A program made the position numbers and the translations under genes. Source: JBDHWG01 sp039810085 (GTDB taxonomy: Bacteria > Chloroflexota > Anaerolineae > Epilineales > JAHCIE01). Taken from it: a stretch of 64,000 nucleotides of DNA. Positions 16,626-25,661 of this stretch are shown one piece after another. The notes under the pieces were generated by a model that was not told where the DNA came from, did not search any database, and saw only the letters and a program-made list of their open reading frames with translations. The stretch is taken from positions 124,001-188,000 of the forward strand of contig JBDHWG010000001.1 of assembly GCA_039810085.1 (NCBI GenBank), in the 5' to 3' direction. How positions within the stretch are numbered: the first letter of the stretch is position 1; the number at the start of each line of letters is the position of its first letter.

Positions 16626-16734
16626 AGTGGCATCTCCTTCTTGAAATAGGGTGGCAAGGATGAAAGTGGTAGGATGGGAATGGAACAAACACGCATTCGT
16701 CCGAACTGGGCACGTATCCGAATGCGCTAACCCT

Positions 16735-16763
16735 ATCATACAACAGCCGCTAGCTTTTCGCAA
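16735..16763 (-). promoter_or_regulatory. Sigma-70 promoter for the phnDCE operon
   Basis: On the minus strand TTGCGA (16763-16758), 17-nt spacer, TATGAT (16740-16735). It lies 110 nt upstream of the phnD GTG. Confidence 0.65.
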
Positions 16764-16792
16764 CCTCCGGCGCGCTATCCTTCGACTATACA

Positions 16793-16833
16793 ACACCAGC
16801 CGCCGTAGCTCTGCAAGCTATGGCGGCTGGTGT
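16793..16833 (-). terminator. Hairpin after the dipeptide permease operon
   Basis: An 18-bp stem (arms 16793-16810 and 16816-16833, one G-T pair) with a 5-nt loop, 43 nt beyond the stop of the dppC-like gene, followed on the minus strand by TTGTATAG. The U-run is short, so the hairpin may act as terminator or mRNA stabiliser. Confidence 0.55.
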
Positions 16834-16875
16834 GATCGTCATGTCCAGGTGGCTCAGAAGCGAACCGCTCGGCGG

Positions 16876-17838
16876 CTACCCTTGCGTGCGGCGTGGGTCG
16901 AGGGCGTCGCGTAGTCCGTCGCCCATGAAGTTGATGCTCAACACGGTAATCGAAATGAGCAGGCCGGGGAAGATGGCTAACCACGGGAACTGCTCGATGT
17001 AGTCGCGCGAGTCGTAGAGCAGGCGGCCCCACGTCGGCATGTCCGGCGGGAAGCCGACGCCCAGGAACGACAGCGTCGACTCGAGGATGATGGCCGCGCC
17101 GACGCTGAGGGTGGCAGCCACAATGATGGGGCTGAGGCTGTTGGGCAGGATGTGGCGGAACATAATCGACGGCGTCCGCGTCCCGACCGAGTGGGCCGCC
17201 TCGATGAACTCCTTCTGCTTGAGCGACAAGAACGCCGCCCGCACCAGGCGCGCCACGGGCATCCAGTTGAGCGCACCGATGACGACGACCGTCAGGATGA
17301 AGATGCCCAGGTTGATGCCAAACACCTTGCGCAGGCTGTCGCGGAACAGGTAAATGACCAGCAGCAGGACGGGCAGGGTGGGCAGCGCCAGGAACAGGTC
17401 CGTCACCCAGACAAGGACGTTATCCATGCGCCCGCCGAAGTAGCCTGCGATGGAACCAATCGCCGTGCCGAGGAAGATGGCGACGAGCATGGCCGCGATG
17501 CCGACGGCGATGGAGACGCGCCCGCCAATGAGGCTCAGCGACAACAGGTCGCGGCCCAGCGGGTCGGTGCCCATCGGATGCTCTAGCGACGGCGCCTGGA
17601 ACGCGTTGGCGAAGTCACCCACCGAGGCCAGGTCCGTGGGTCGCAGGAGCGGCCCAATCGTGACGGCGACAATGAAGAACAGCAGCACGGCCGTGCCGAA
17701 CATGGCGAGGCGGTGGCGGCGGTAGGCCCGCCAGGCATCGGTCCACAGCGAGCGCGGTTTCTTGACGTCCATCGCCGCGATCTTGGATTTGGGAGGCGCA
17801 GTTTGGGGAGCCTTCGGGAGGCGAACGGCTTCAGTCAT
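16876..17838 (-). CDS. Peptide/nickel-type ABC transporter permease (DppC-like)
   Basis: Second permease of an Opp/Dpp-type importer, 320 residues from the ATG at 17838. An N-terminal cytoplasmic region rich in Lys/Pro leads to one membrane segment (MFGTAVLLFFIVAVTIGPLL), a periplasmic stretch with the family motif HPMGTDPLGRDLLS, and the BPD-type membrane domain with the EAA loop (FIEAAHSVGTRTPSIMFRHILPN), SFLGVGFPPDMPTWG and a conserved DGLRDALDPR end. It overlaps the preceding dppB-like gene by 8 nt. No ATPase genes accompany it in the window. Confidence 0.94.
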   Translation of the reverse strand: MTEAVRLPKAPQTAPPKSKIAAMDVKKPRSLWTDAWRAYRRHRLAMFGTAVLLFFIVAVTIGPLLRPTDLASVGDFANAFQAPSLEHPMGTDPLGRDLLSLSLIGGRVSIAVGIAAMLVAIFLGTAIGSIAGYFGGRMDNVLVWVTDLFLALPTLPVLLLVIYLFRDSLRKVFGINLGIFILTVVVIGALNWMPVARLVRAAFLSLKQKEFIEAAHSVGTRTPSIMFRHILPNSLSPIIVAATLSVGAAIILESTLSFLGVGFPPDMPTWGRLLYDSRDYIEQFPWLAIFPGLLISITVLSINFMGDGLRDALDPRRTQG

Positions 17839-18790
17839 ACTTAATCCTCGGATCCAGGAAGGCGTAGATGACATCGACGACGAGGTTGAAGGCCACTACC
17901 AGGATCGCTGAGATGAACACGATTGCCATCACGACCGGCGTGTCGCTGTTGAAGATGGAGTTGATGAGCAGGTCGCCGATGCCGGGCACGCGGAAAATCT
18001 GCTCGGTGACAATCGCGCCGGTGAAAACCGCCGGTAGCCCGAGGGCAATCAGCGTCACAACCGGGATAAGGCTGTTGCGCAGGACGTGGCGGATAACGAC
18101 CAGCCGTTCCTGGAGGCCCTTCGCCCGCGCCGTCCGCACGTAGTCCTGGGGCAGATTGTCGAGCATGGCCGAGCGCGTGAAGCGCGCCAGCGTCGCCATC
18201 TGGAACAGCGCCAGCACAGCGATGGGCATGATGCTCATCTTGACAAGCTCCAGGAACGTCTGGAAGCTCGTCACCTTTAAGGTCGAGTCGTAGATGAACG
18301 GCAGCCAACCGAGCTTGACGCTGAAGATGATGATGAGCAGGGTGCCAGTGAAGAACGTCGGCACGGAGAAGCCGATGAAGGCGAACGTCGTGGACGCCTG
18401 GTCAAATAAGGAGTATTTTTTGACCGCCGCGATGACGCCGATGGGTATGGCGAAGAGGATGGCGATCAGGTACGACGTGCCGACGATCCACAGCGTGTTC
18501 GGCAGGCGCTGCCAGATGAGCGTCGTCACCGGCACGCGGCTGGCGAACGAGTAGCCCAGGTCGCCCTGCGCCGCCGCCGTCAGCCACTTGACGTAGCGGA
18601 TGTAGGCCGGTTGGTCCAGGCCAAGGGATCGTTTGATGTTCTCGCGCACTTCCGGCGGCACGGCCGGGTTCGCCGCGAACTGGGACAGTGGGTCCCCTGG
18701 CGCTAGGGCCAGGATCATGTAGAGGATGAAGCTCATCGCAATGAGGGTCGGCACTGCAATGAGAAGACGCCGCACAAGGTAACGCGTCAT
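17831..18790 (-). CDS. Peptide/nickel-type ABC transporter permease (DppB-like)
   Basis: First permease of an Opp/Dpp-type importer, 319 residues. It begins MTRYLVRRLLIAVPTLIAMS with the typical N-terminal membrane helix, has DPLSQFAANPAVPPEVRENIKRSLGLDQP (family region before the second helix, shown here in part), the EAA loop (YVRTARAKGLQERLVVIRHVLRNSLIP) and ends in DPRIKYD. Translationally coupled to the downstream dppC-like gene. The three substrate-binding genes upstream on the same strand are the likely partners. Confidence 0.94.
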   Translation of the reverse strand: MTRYLVRRLLIAVPTLIAMSFILYMILALAPGDPLSQFAANPAVPPEVRENIKRSLGLDQPAYIRYVKWLTAAAQGDLGYSFASRVPVTTLIWQRLPNTLWIVGTSYLIAILFAIPIGVIAAVKKYSLFDQASTTFAFIGFSVPTFFTGTLLIIIFSVKLGWLPFIYDSTLKVTSFQTFLELVKMSIMPIAVLALFQMATLARFTRSAMLDNLPQDYVRTARAKGLQERLVVIRHVLRNSLIPVVTLIALGLPAVFTGAIVTEQIFRVPGIGDLLINSIFNSDTPVVMAIVFISAILVVAFNLVVDVIYAFLDPRIKYD

Positions 18791-18978
18791 ACCCCCTCTT
18801 TCCGCCCGTGTGTGACCCGGGGAGGCGGTTAATCTCCGTCAGCCCTACACGGGCTGGGGAGATATCTGATGGACTATCGTCTCAACCGGCGGGGGCGCCG
18901 GACACGTCGTGCCGTGGGTCAACCTGCGCGGCGTGTGACGCGGGATTGTACTCGAAGTTTGTGCAATTGTCAAAAGGC

Positions 18979-19072
18979 CCCCTCACCCCCTGCCCCTCTC
19001 CCAAAATGGGAATTCCACTTCACTTCCCCCTCTCCCAGAACGGGAGAGGGGGCTAGGGGGTGAGGGACAGGT
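18979..19072. repeat. CCTCTCCC-type palindromic repeat after SBP 1
   Basis: Contains CCCCCTCACCCCCTGCCCC, CTCCCAAAATGGGA and CCCCCTCTCCCAGAACGGGAGAGGGGG followed by GGGGGTGAGGGAC. Lies between the first substrate-binding gene and the dppB-like gene. Confidence 0.88.
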
Positions 19073-19076
19073 GCGT

Positions 19077-20987
19077 CTACCGATACCAGTTGGCGATGTC
19101 CCACAGCTCGGAGTCCCAAGGATTGGGGGCGTTGCCCTTCAGGTCCTTGGCCTTGCCCGAGGCGGGCGTCGCGCGGCTGACCAGCGGGATGACGACGACC
19201 TCGTTGACGAGCATGTCGTTGAGCTTGATGATGAGGTCCTTGCGCTTGGCCGGATCTAGCTCTGTGCGCAGCTGGTCCACGAGCTTGTCGTAGTCCGGGT
19301 TCGACCAGCGGTGGTAGTTCTGGCCGCGCCACTCGTTGGACTTCTGCGCGATTTCCTTCGTCGTCCAGTTGGCAAAGTAGTTCGTCGGGTCCGGCTGGTC
19401 CGTGCCGTTGGTGTACATCTCGATGTCGGCGTAGAAGTGGGCCGAGTTGTCGGTGTTGCCCGGCGCGCTATCGAAGAAGACGCTGGAGTTGATGGCCTTC
19501 AGTTCGGTATCCACGCCGATCTTGCGCCACCAGGCCTTGATGAGGTCCTGGGTTGCCTGGCGGACGGGGTTGACCGTCGTCTGGTACAGCACCTTGAGCT
19601 TGACGCCATCCTTCTCGCGGATGCCGTCGGCGCCCATCTTCCAGCCCGCCTCGTCCAGCAGCTTATTGGCCTGGTCGAAGTCCTGCTTGCACGTCGTGTT
19701 CTTCGAGACGTACTCCGGCGGGGCGTTGAGCTGGTTGCACGTCCCCTGACCGTACGCGCCATAGAGCTGGGTCGCGATCTGGTTGGGGTCGACGGCGAGC
19801 TTGAGCGCCTGCCGCACCTTGATATCGGTCAGGAACGGGTGCTTAGTGCTCGGCTCGGAGCGCGCCCCGTCCACTTCCTTGTTCGGGTCGGCGAAGTTGA
19901 TGTTGAGGCGCTCGACCTGGGAGCTGGGCAGGGTCACCGGCTCGCCCTTGCCGCCCTGCACCATGGGCTGCATTGCCGCCCACGGCACCTGGAGGTTCCA
20001 GGCGTAGTCCGCCTCGCCGGTCTGGAACACGGCGCGGGCCGCGCTTGTGGCGTCGCCGCCGCCCTTGATCTGAACCTGCTTGAAGAACGGCTTGCTCGGG
20101 TCGCGGTAATTCTCGTTGATGGAGTAGATGACGACGTCGCCGGGCTTGAAGTCGTCCACCTTGTACGGGCCGGTGCCGATGGGCTTGAGGTTACCGGGAG
20201 CGTCCTTCGCCTTCTCACCCATGTAGTCCTGGAACTGCTTCTTCTGGATGATGTGCTGGTTTTGCCCGACTAGGAACTGGTACGGATCCGGCGTCGAGTT
20301 CTTGAACGTCACCTTGATCGTGTACTGGTCCGGCGCCTCGACCTTATCCACGTTGGCCGCGTAGCGGGCGTTGACCGAGGCCGTCTTGGGGTCGCTGATG
20401 TACTGATAGGTGAACAACACATCGTCCGCCGTAAACGGCGTCCCGTCCGACCACTTCACGCCCTGCTTGAGCTTCCACGTCACAGTCTTGCCGTCCGCGC
20501 TCACGCCGCCGTTATCGCGGGTCGGCACGTCGGCGGCGAGAGCAGCGACGGGCTTGCCGTCGGGGCCAAACCACGCCAGCGGCTCCAGCACGACGCTGGC
20601 CGCGTGGAAGTCCTTCGTACCGACGGCGAGGTGGGAGTTGAGGATGGTCGGCGCTTGCCAGTAGAGAATCTTGAGCGTCTCACCCTTGCCGCGGCCCTGG
20701 CCGGGCGCGGCCGCGACGGCGGCTGCCGTGGGCGCCGCAGCCTGAGGGGCGGCAGTGGGGGCCGTGGTCTTCGCGGCCGCTGTGGGGGCTGCGGACTGGC
20801 CGGCTGGGGCGGCGGCCGTCGTGGGGGCGGCCGCTTGACCGGCTGGCGCGGTCGTCGGCGCGGTAGCGGCCTGCTGCGCCGGCGCGGGGGCGGGCGCGGC
20901 GGGCTGCTGGGCGCAAGCCGCCACGACGATCAGGAGCGCCACCACGGCCAGGACCAGGCCGAGGCGGCTCATGCGGATCCGTTTCAT
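19077..20987 (-). CDS. ABC transporter substrate-binding lipoprotein, family 5 (paralog 1)
   Basis: Extracytoplasmic peptide/oligosaccharide-binding protein of the SBP_bac_5 family, 636 residues. Signal peptide ends in VAACAQQ (lipobox), followed by ~80 residues of Ala/Thr/Pro-rich linker. The binding domain shows GKTVTWKLKQGVKWSDGTPFTADDVLFTY (a family hallmark, here shown only in part as WKLKQGVKWSDG), GTGPYKVDDFKPGD, VRQALKLAVDPNQIA and a C-terminal WDSELWDIANWYR. The ATG at 20987 follows GGAGAGACGC. One of three tandem paralogs; adjacent to the permease pair. Confidence 0.93.
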   Translation of the reverse strand: MKRIRMSRLGLVLAVVALLIVVAACAQQPAAPAPAPAQQAATAPTTAPAGQAAAPTTAAAPAGQSAAPTAAAKTTAPTAAPQAAAPTAAAVAAAPGQGRGKGETLKILYWQAPTILNSHLAVGTKDFHAASVVLEPLAWFGPDGKPVAALAADVPTRDNGGVSADGKTVTWKLKQGVKWSDGTPFTADDVLFTYQYISDPKTASVNARYAANVDKVEAPDQYTIKVTFKNSTPDPYQFLVGQNQHIIQKKQFQDYMGEKAKDAPGNLKPIGTGPYKVDDFKPGDVVIYSINENYRDPSKPFFKQVQIKGGGDATSAARAVFQTGEADYAWNLQVPWAAMQPMVQGGKGEPVTLPSSQVERLNINFADPNKEVDGARSEPSTKHPFLTDIKVRQALKLAVDPNQIATQLYGAYGQGTCNQLNAPPEYVSKNTTCKQDFDQANKLLDEAGWKMGADGIREKDGVKLKVLYQTTVNPVRQATQDLIKAWWRKIGVDTELKAINSSVFFDSAPGNTDNSAHFYADIEMYTNGTDQPDPTNYFANWTTKEIAQKSNEWRGQNYHRWSNPDYDKLVDQLRTELDPAKRKDLIIKLNDMLVNEVVVIPLVSRATPASGKAKDLKGNAPNPWDSELWDIANWYR

Positions 20988-21096
20988 GCGTCTCTCCTCT
21001 TCTGTCAGTCGGGCTAAACACGCTACGCAGCGTATGGCGCGCGATTGTACCAAGACTTTGGGGAATTGTCAAAGCAAAAACTGTGGATGAAGTGTT

Positions 21097-21140
21097 CCCC
21101 CTCTCCCGTTCTGGGAGAGGGGGCTAGGGGGTGAGGGCGG
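21097..21140. repeat. CCTCTCCC-type palindromic repeat after SBP 2
   Basis: CCCCCTCTCCCGTTCTGGGAGAGGGGG followed by GGGGGTGAGGGC, immediately behind the stop codon of the second substrate-binding gene on the minus strand. Confidence 0.88.
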
Positions 21141-21141
21141 A

Positions 21142-23067
21142 CTACTTATACCAATCCGCGATGTTCCACAGCTCGGTGTCCCACGAGTTGGCGATGGGAC
21201 CCTTGAGGTCCTTGGACTTGCCCGACTCCGGCATCGTGCGCGCCACGAGCGGGATGTCCACAACGTCGTTGACGAGCATGTCGTTGGCCTGGATAATCAG
21301 GCTGGCGCGCTTGGCCGGATCCATCTCACCGCGAATCTGGCCCATCAGCTTGTCGTAGTCGGGGTTCGACCAGCGCTCGTAGTTGGAGCCGCGCCACTCG
21401 TTGGACTTCTGCGCAATCTCCTTGGTCGTCCACCCCTGGAGGTACTGGATGAAGTCCGGCGACTGGGAGTTGTTGGTGAACATCTCGACGTCGGTGTAGA
21501 AGTGGGCCGCCGTGTCCGGGTTCGCCACGTCGGTCGAGAAGAAGACGCCGGAGTTGACTGCCTTCAGCTCAGTGTCCACGCCGATCTTCGCCCACCATGC
21601 CTTGACCAGGTCCTGCGTCGCCTGGCGCGACGGGTTGACCGTCGTCTGGTAGATGAGGTGGAGCTTCTGGCCGTCCTTCTCGCGGATGCCGTTCGCGCCC
21701 ATCTTCCACCCAGCGTCGTCCAGCAGCTTGTTCGCCTGGTCGATGTCCTGGTCGCACTTGGTGTTCTTCGACTCGAGGGCCGGCACGCCCACGACGAGGT
21801 TGCAGGTGCCGGTACCGCCGCCCTTGCCGTACAGCTGGTCGGCGATCTGCTTGTTGTTGATGGCGAGCTTGAGCGCCTGGCGCACCTTGAGGTCGCTCAG
21901 GATGAGATGCGGGGCACTCGGCTCGGAGCGCGCGCCGTTGACGTCCTTGTTGGGGTCGGCGCGGTTGATGAGGATGCGCTCGACGCTGGAGCTGGTCGCC
22001 GTGATGAGGTCGCCCTTGGCGCTGGGTGACGAAATCATCGGGTTGAACGCAGCCCACGGCACCTGGAGGTTCCAGGCATAGTCGGTCTCGCCGGTCTGGA
22101 ACACGGCGCGCGCCGCGCTCGTGGCGTCGCCGCCGCCCTTGAGCGTGACGGTCTTGAAGAACGGCTTGTCGGCCTCGCGGTAGTTGTCGTTGATGGAGTA
22201 TGTCACCACGTCGCCGGGCTTGAAGTCGTCTACCTTGTACGGCCCGGTGCCAATGGGCTTGAGGTTGCCCGGCGCATCCTTGGCCTTGGCCCCCATGTAG
22301 TCCTGGAACTGCTTCTTCTGAATGATGGGCGCTAGGTTGCCGACGAAGATCTGAAACGGGGTCGCGGTCGCGTCCTTGAACGTAATCTTGACGGTGGTCT
22401 TGTCCACCGCCTCGACCTTGTCGATGCCCTGGGTCTGCGCGGTCTGCGTCGCCGCCGTCGCGGGGTCGGCGTTGTACTGCCAGGTGAACACAACGTCGTC
22501 AGCCGTGAAGTCCGTCCCATCGGACCACTTGATGTTTGGCTTGAGCTTCCAGGTGACGGTCTTGCCATCGGACGAGATGCCGCCGTTCTGCACGCCGGGG
22601 ATCTCGGCAGCGAGCACCGGCACGGGATTGCCGTCCGGCCCGAACCATGCCAGCGGCTCGGTGACGATGCTGGCTGCGTACTCATCCTTGGTGCCCTGGG
22701 CCAGGTACGTGTTCAGGATGGTGGGGGCCTGCCAGAAGAGCAGTTTAAGCTCGCCGCCCTTGCCCCGGCCCTGGCCGGCCGTCGCGCCGGTCGCGGCTGT
22801 CTGGCCGCTGGGCGCTGCCGTCGTCGGCGCAGCTCCCGAAGGCGCTGTCGTCGCCTGCGTCTTGGCCGCTGGGGCCGCCGTGGCGGCCGCAGCTCCCGCC
22901 GCCGGCGCTGTCGTCGGCTGGGCCGCCGGAGCGGACGCGGCCGTCGCGCCTGCGGGAGCCTGCGCGGGCGGCGTTGTCGTCTGCTGGCCCGCGCACGCCG
23001 CGACGGCCAGCACAAGGAGCGCTGCCGCGAGCACAGCGCCGAGTCGATAACGATACTGCCTATACAT
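21142..23067 (-). CDS. ABC transporter substrate-binding lipoprotein, family 5 (paralog 2)
   Basis: SBP_bac_5 protein of 641 residues, strongly similar to its two neighbours over the whole binding domain (WKLKPNIKWSDGTDFTADD, LKPIGTGPYKVDDFKPGD, VRQALKLAINNKQIADQLYG, WDTELWNIADWYK). Lipobox VAACAGQ behind a 25-residue signal, then ~80 residues of Ala/Thr/Pro linker. The ATG at 23067 has a purine-rich AGGAGAAGGAG upstream. Divergence from paralogs 1 and 3 is concentrated in the linker and in loops near the centre (e.g. NPMISSPSAKGDLITATSSS), which probably tunes ligand choice. Confidence 0.93.
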   Translation of the reverse strand: MYRQYRYRLGAVLAAALLVLAVAACAGQQTTTPPAQAPAGATAASAPAAQPTTAPAAGAAAATAAPAAKTQATTAPSGAAPTTAAPSGQTAATGATAGQGRGKGGELKLLFWQAPTILNTYLAQGTKDEYAASIVTEPLAWFGPDGNPVPVLAAEIPGVQNGGISSDGKTVTWKLKPNIKWSDGTDFTADDVVFTWQYNADPATAATQTAQTQGIDKVEAVDKTTVKITFKDATATPFQIFVGNLAPIIQKKQFQDYMGAKAKDAPGNLKPIGTGPYKVDDFKPGDVVTYSINDNYREADKPFFKTVTLKGGGDATSAARAVFQTGETDYAWNLQVPWAAFNPMISSPSAKGDLITATSSSVERILINRADPNKDVNGARSEPSAPHLILSDLKVRQALKLAINNKQIADQLYGKGGGTGTCNLVVGVPALESKNTKCDQDIDQANKLLDDAGWKMGANGIREKDGQKLHLIYQTTVNPSRQATQDLVKAWWAKIGVDTELKAVNSGVFFSTDVANPDTAAHFYTDVEMFTNNSQSPDFIQYLQGWTTKEIAQKSNEWRGSNYERWSNPDYDKLMGQIRGEMDPAKRASLIIQANDMLVNDVVDIPLVARTMPESGKSKDLKGPIANSWDTELWNIADWYK

Positions 23068-23399
23068 GCGTTTCTCCTTCTCCTACACATAAAATGAACA
23101 ACAGAGGCGGCGCGTGGGCGACACGCCTCGTGTACGCGCGGGTCAGGCCGGGCTAGGCGTCTGTGGTGTTGGATGGAGAGGGCGAGAACGCAGAGCGGAG
23201 AGGAATGAAAGGCTCGTCTTCAGCAGGCCGCAACGTGAGAGCCGCATTGTAGTTAAGTTGAGGCGGGCGGTCAAGTGGGAGAGGTCTACCACGGAATACA
23301 CGGAACACACGGAAGGAAAATGCCAAAGAATGGCATTGTCACGGCTCACCACGGAAAAGCCTGCGCGAAGCAGACTGCTGACCCGGGCATCCCCGGCTC

Positions 23400-23417
23400 A
23401 GCCTGCCTCGGCAGGCT
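23400..23417. repeat. Palindrome AGCCTGCC/GGCAGGCT
   Basis: Two 8-nt arms around TC. First of three palindromes in 93 nt. Confidence 0.7.
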
Positions 23418-23429
23418 TCATTACTTCCA

Positions 23430-23452
23430 GGCGCAGACTTCGAGTCTGCGCC
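23430..23452. repeat. Palindrome GGCGCAGACT/AGTCTGCGCC
   Basis: Ten-bp perfect stem with a TCG loop. Confidence 0.75.
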
Positions 23453-23460
23453 GCCGCCCG

Positions 23461-23492
23461 AGGTAGAGACGCGGCATGCCGCGTCTCTACCT
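23461..23492. repeat. Perfect 32-nt palindrome behind SBP 3
   Basis: Arms AGGTAGAGACGCGGCA and TGCCGCGTCTCTACCT join without a loop. Palindromes of the type GTAGAGACGC...GCGTCTCTAC occur in many environmental bacteria (recalled, not searched). Eleven nt behind the stop codon of SBP 3 on the minus strand, so it may also protect the mRNA end. Confidence 0.8.
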
Positions 23493-23502
23493 TATTCCCT
23501 GG

Positions 23503-25416
23503 TTACTTATACCAGTCGGCGATGTTCCACAGCTCGGTGGACCAGCCGCCGTTCGGGATCGGACCCTTCAGGTCCTTGGACTTGCCCGACGTGGGCGACG
23601 TGCGCGCCACGAGCGGGATGGCCACCACATCGTTGATGAGGATGTCGTTGGCCTTGATGGTCATGTCCTTGCGCTTGGCCGGGTCGGTCTCGGTGCGCAG
23701 CTGGTCAATCAGCTTGTCGTAGTCCGGGTTCGAATAGCGGCTCGGGTTGTTGCAGCGCCACTGGTTCGCCTGGGAGCAGACTTCCTTCGTCGTCCAGCCG
23801 GCCAGGTAGTTGATGTAGTCCGGCTGGTCGGCGTTGTTGGTGTACATCTCGATGTCGGTGTAGAACTTGTTCGCCGTGTCCGGGTTGCCCGCGTCGGTCG
23901 AGAAGAACACGCCCGCGTTAACCGCCTTCAGCTCGGTGTCCACGCCGATCTTCTTCCACCACGCCTTGATGAGGTCCTGGGTCGCCTGGCGAACGGGGTT
24001 GACCGTCGTCTGGTACACCAGCTTCAGCTTCTGGCCGTCCTTCTCGCGGACGCCGTCGGCGCCCATCTTCCAGCCGGCCTCGTCGAGGAGCGCGTTTGCC
24101 TTGTCGAAGTCCTGGTTGCACGTCGTGTTCTTCGACTCGAGGTCGGGCACGCCGACGACGACGTTGCAGGTCGGCACGCCGCCGGCCTTGCCATAGAGCT
24201 GCTCGGCAATCTGCTTGTTGTCGATGGCGAGCTTGAGCGCCTGGCGTACCTTGATGTCGCTCAGGATGGGGTGTTTGGTGCTCGGCTCGGCCTTCGCGCC
24301 GTTGACGTCCTTGTTCGGGTCGGCGAAGTTAATCAGGATGCGCTCGACCGAGGAACTGGGCGAGACCACCAAGTCGCCCTTGCTGTTGGGCGCGTTGACG
24401 AGCGGGCTGAACGCCGCCCACGGCACCTGCAGGTTCCAGCCATAGTCGGCCTCGCCGGTCTGGAACACGGCGCGCGCCGCGCTCGTGGCGTCGCCGCCGC
24501 CCTTGATCTGGACACCCTTGAAGAAGGGCTTGTTGGGATCGCGGTAATACTCGTTGATGGAGTACGTCACCACGTCACCAGGCTTGAAGTCGTCCACCTT
24601 GTACGGGCCGGTGCCGACGGGCTTGAGGTTGCCCGGCGCGTCCTTGGCCTTCTCACCCATGTAGTCCTGGAACTGCTTCTTCTGGATGATCATGCCATAG
24701 TCGCTGACGAAGAGCTGGTACGGGTTCGGCTGGACGTCCTTGAACGTCACCTTGACCGTGTTCTTGTCCACCGCCTCGACCTTGTCCACGCCCTCGGTTG
24801 CGAACGAGGTGACAGCGGCGGTCGCCTTATCCTTTTGATAGTTGTAGGTGAAGACGACGTCGTCAGCAGTGAAATCGCTCCCGTCGGACCACTTCACGCC
24901 TTGCTTGAGCTTCCAGGTGATGCTCTTGCCGTCGGCGGCCACGCCGCCGTTCTCGCGCGTCGGAATCTCAGCGGCCAGGGCGGCGACGGGCTTGCCGTCG
25001 GGGCCGATCCAGGCCAGCGGCTCGAAGGTCACGCTGGCGGCGTGGTAATCCTTCGTGCCCGAGGACAGGTGCGGGTTGAGAATGGTCGGCGCCTGCCAGT
25101 ACAGCAGCTTGAGGACATCGCCCTTGCCACGGCCCTGGCCGGCGGCCGGAGCGGCCGCACCGGCGGCAGCGGCGGCAGTGGGCGCGGCGGCTTTGGCGGC
25201 AGCGGCGGCCGTCGGCGCAACAGCCGCAACAGTAGGCGCGGCCTGCTGGACGGCGGCGGCAACGGTCGGGGCGGCTTGCTGGACAGCCGCCGCGACGGTC
25301 GGGGCAGCCTGCTGGACGGCAGGCGCGGCAGGCTGCTGGGCGCAGCCGGCGACGATGACCAGGGCGAGCAGCGCGCCGATCATCACGAACAGACGGGTCA
25401 GCGAACGTTTGTGCAT
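23503..25416 (-). CDS. ABC transporter substrate-binding lipoprotein, family 5 (paralog 3)
   Basis: SBP_bac_5 protein, 637 residues from the ATG at 25416 (GGAGACACG upstream). Lipobox VAGCAQQ, then a linker containing three tandem copies of an 11-residue unit QQAAPTVAAAV and further Ala runs. The binding domain repeats the hallmarks of its neighbours (WKLKQGVKWSDGSDFTADD, GTGPYKVDDFKPGD, VRQALKLAIDNKQIAEQLYG). Four Cys in the C-terminal lobe (CNVVVG, TTCNQD, VCSQANQWRCNN) include an extra pair VCSQANQWRC not seen in paralogs 1 and 2, possibly a disulphide. Confidence 0.93.
   Translation of the reverse strand: MHKRSLTRLFVMIGALLALVIVAGCAQQPAAPAVQQAAPTVAAAVQQAAPTVAAAVQQAAPTVAAVAPTAAAAAKAAAPTAAAAAGAAAPAAGQGRGKGDVLKLLYWQAPTILNPHLSSGTKDYHAASVTFEPLAWIGPDGKPVAALAAEIPTRENGGVAADGKSITWKLKQGVKWSDGSDFTADDVVFTYNYQKDKATAAVTSFATEGVDKVEAVDKNTVKVTFKDVQPNPYQLFVSDYGMIIQKKQFQDYMGEKAKDAPGNLKPVGTGPYKVDDFKPGDVVTYSINEYYRDPNKPFFKGVQIKGGGDATSAARAVFQTGEADYGWNLQVPWAAFSPLVNAPNSKGDLVVSPSSSVERILINFADPNKDVNGAKAEPSTKHPILSDIKVRQALKLAIDNKQIAEQLYGKAGGVPTCNVVVGVPDLESKNTTCNQDFDKANALLDEAGWKMGADGVREKDGQKLKLVYQTTVNPVRQATQDLIKAWWKKIGVDTELKAVNAGVFFSTDAGNPDTANKFYTDIEMYTNNADQPDYINYLAGWTTKEVCSQANQWRCNNPSRYSNPDYDKLIDQLRTETDPAKRKDMTIKANDILINDVVAIPLVARTSPTSGKSKDLKGPIPNGGWSTELWNIADWYK
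25224..25322 (-). repeat. In-gene 33-bp tandem repeat, 3 copies
   Basis: Encodes QQAAPTVAAAV three times in the linker of SBP 3. The copies differ at a few third positions, so length variation between strains is likely. Confidence 0.75.
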
Positions 25417-25589
25417 CGTGTCTCCTCCACAGTCATGATAGGTTGATTGACGGAAACAGGGACACCCGGCTGTCCAGGGCACGCCGCGACGAATGGTAGC
25501 GCAACGCCCTAAACCGTCGGTCAGTGCAATGAGCAGTGATTGTACTTGCTTGTCCAATTTCTGGCAAATGTTCTGGGTAGAAAACGATT

Positions 25590-25620
25590 GGCCCCTCCCA
25601 GGCGTTCCTGGAAAGGGGCC
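25590..25620 (-). terminator. Hairpin upstream of SBP 3
   Basis: GGCCCCT...AGGGGCC stem of about 14 bp with one or two mismatches. On the minus strand it is followed by AATCGTTTTC. It could end transcription that has crossed the repeat array from the VOC gene; weakly supported. Confidence 0.4.
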
Positions 25621-25661
25621 TCTGCATCACCAGCTTGGTCAACGGGCCGCGCTGGCAGACC

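Larger units (their letters stand above)
23068..23502. other. Gene-free stretch with repeat debris and palindromes
   Basis: Between SBP 2 and SBP 3. No credible gene. It contains the left-arm fragment of the period-8 hairpin repeat type (ACCACGGAATACACGGAACACACGG, split here: 23289 onward) and, at 23400-23492, three consecutive perfect palindromes described separately. SBP 2 must be transcribed across or from within this region; I see no convincing promoter. Confidence 0.6.

Noticed and set aside
23476..25446. A 656-codon plus-strand open frame over SBP 3
   Set aside because: Antisense of a confident lipoprotein gene; long antisense frames are expected at this GC content.
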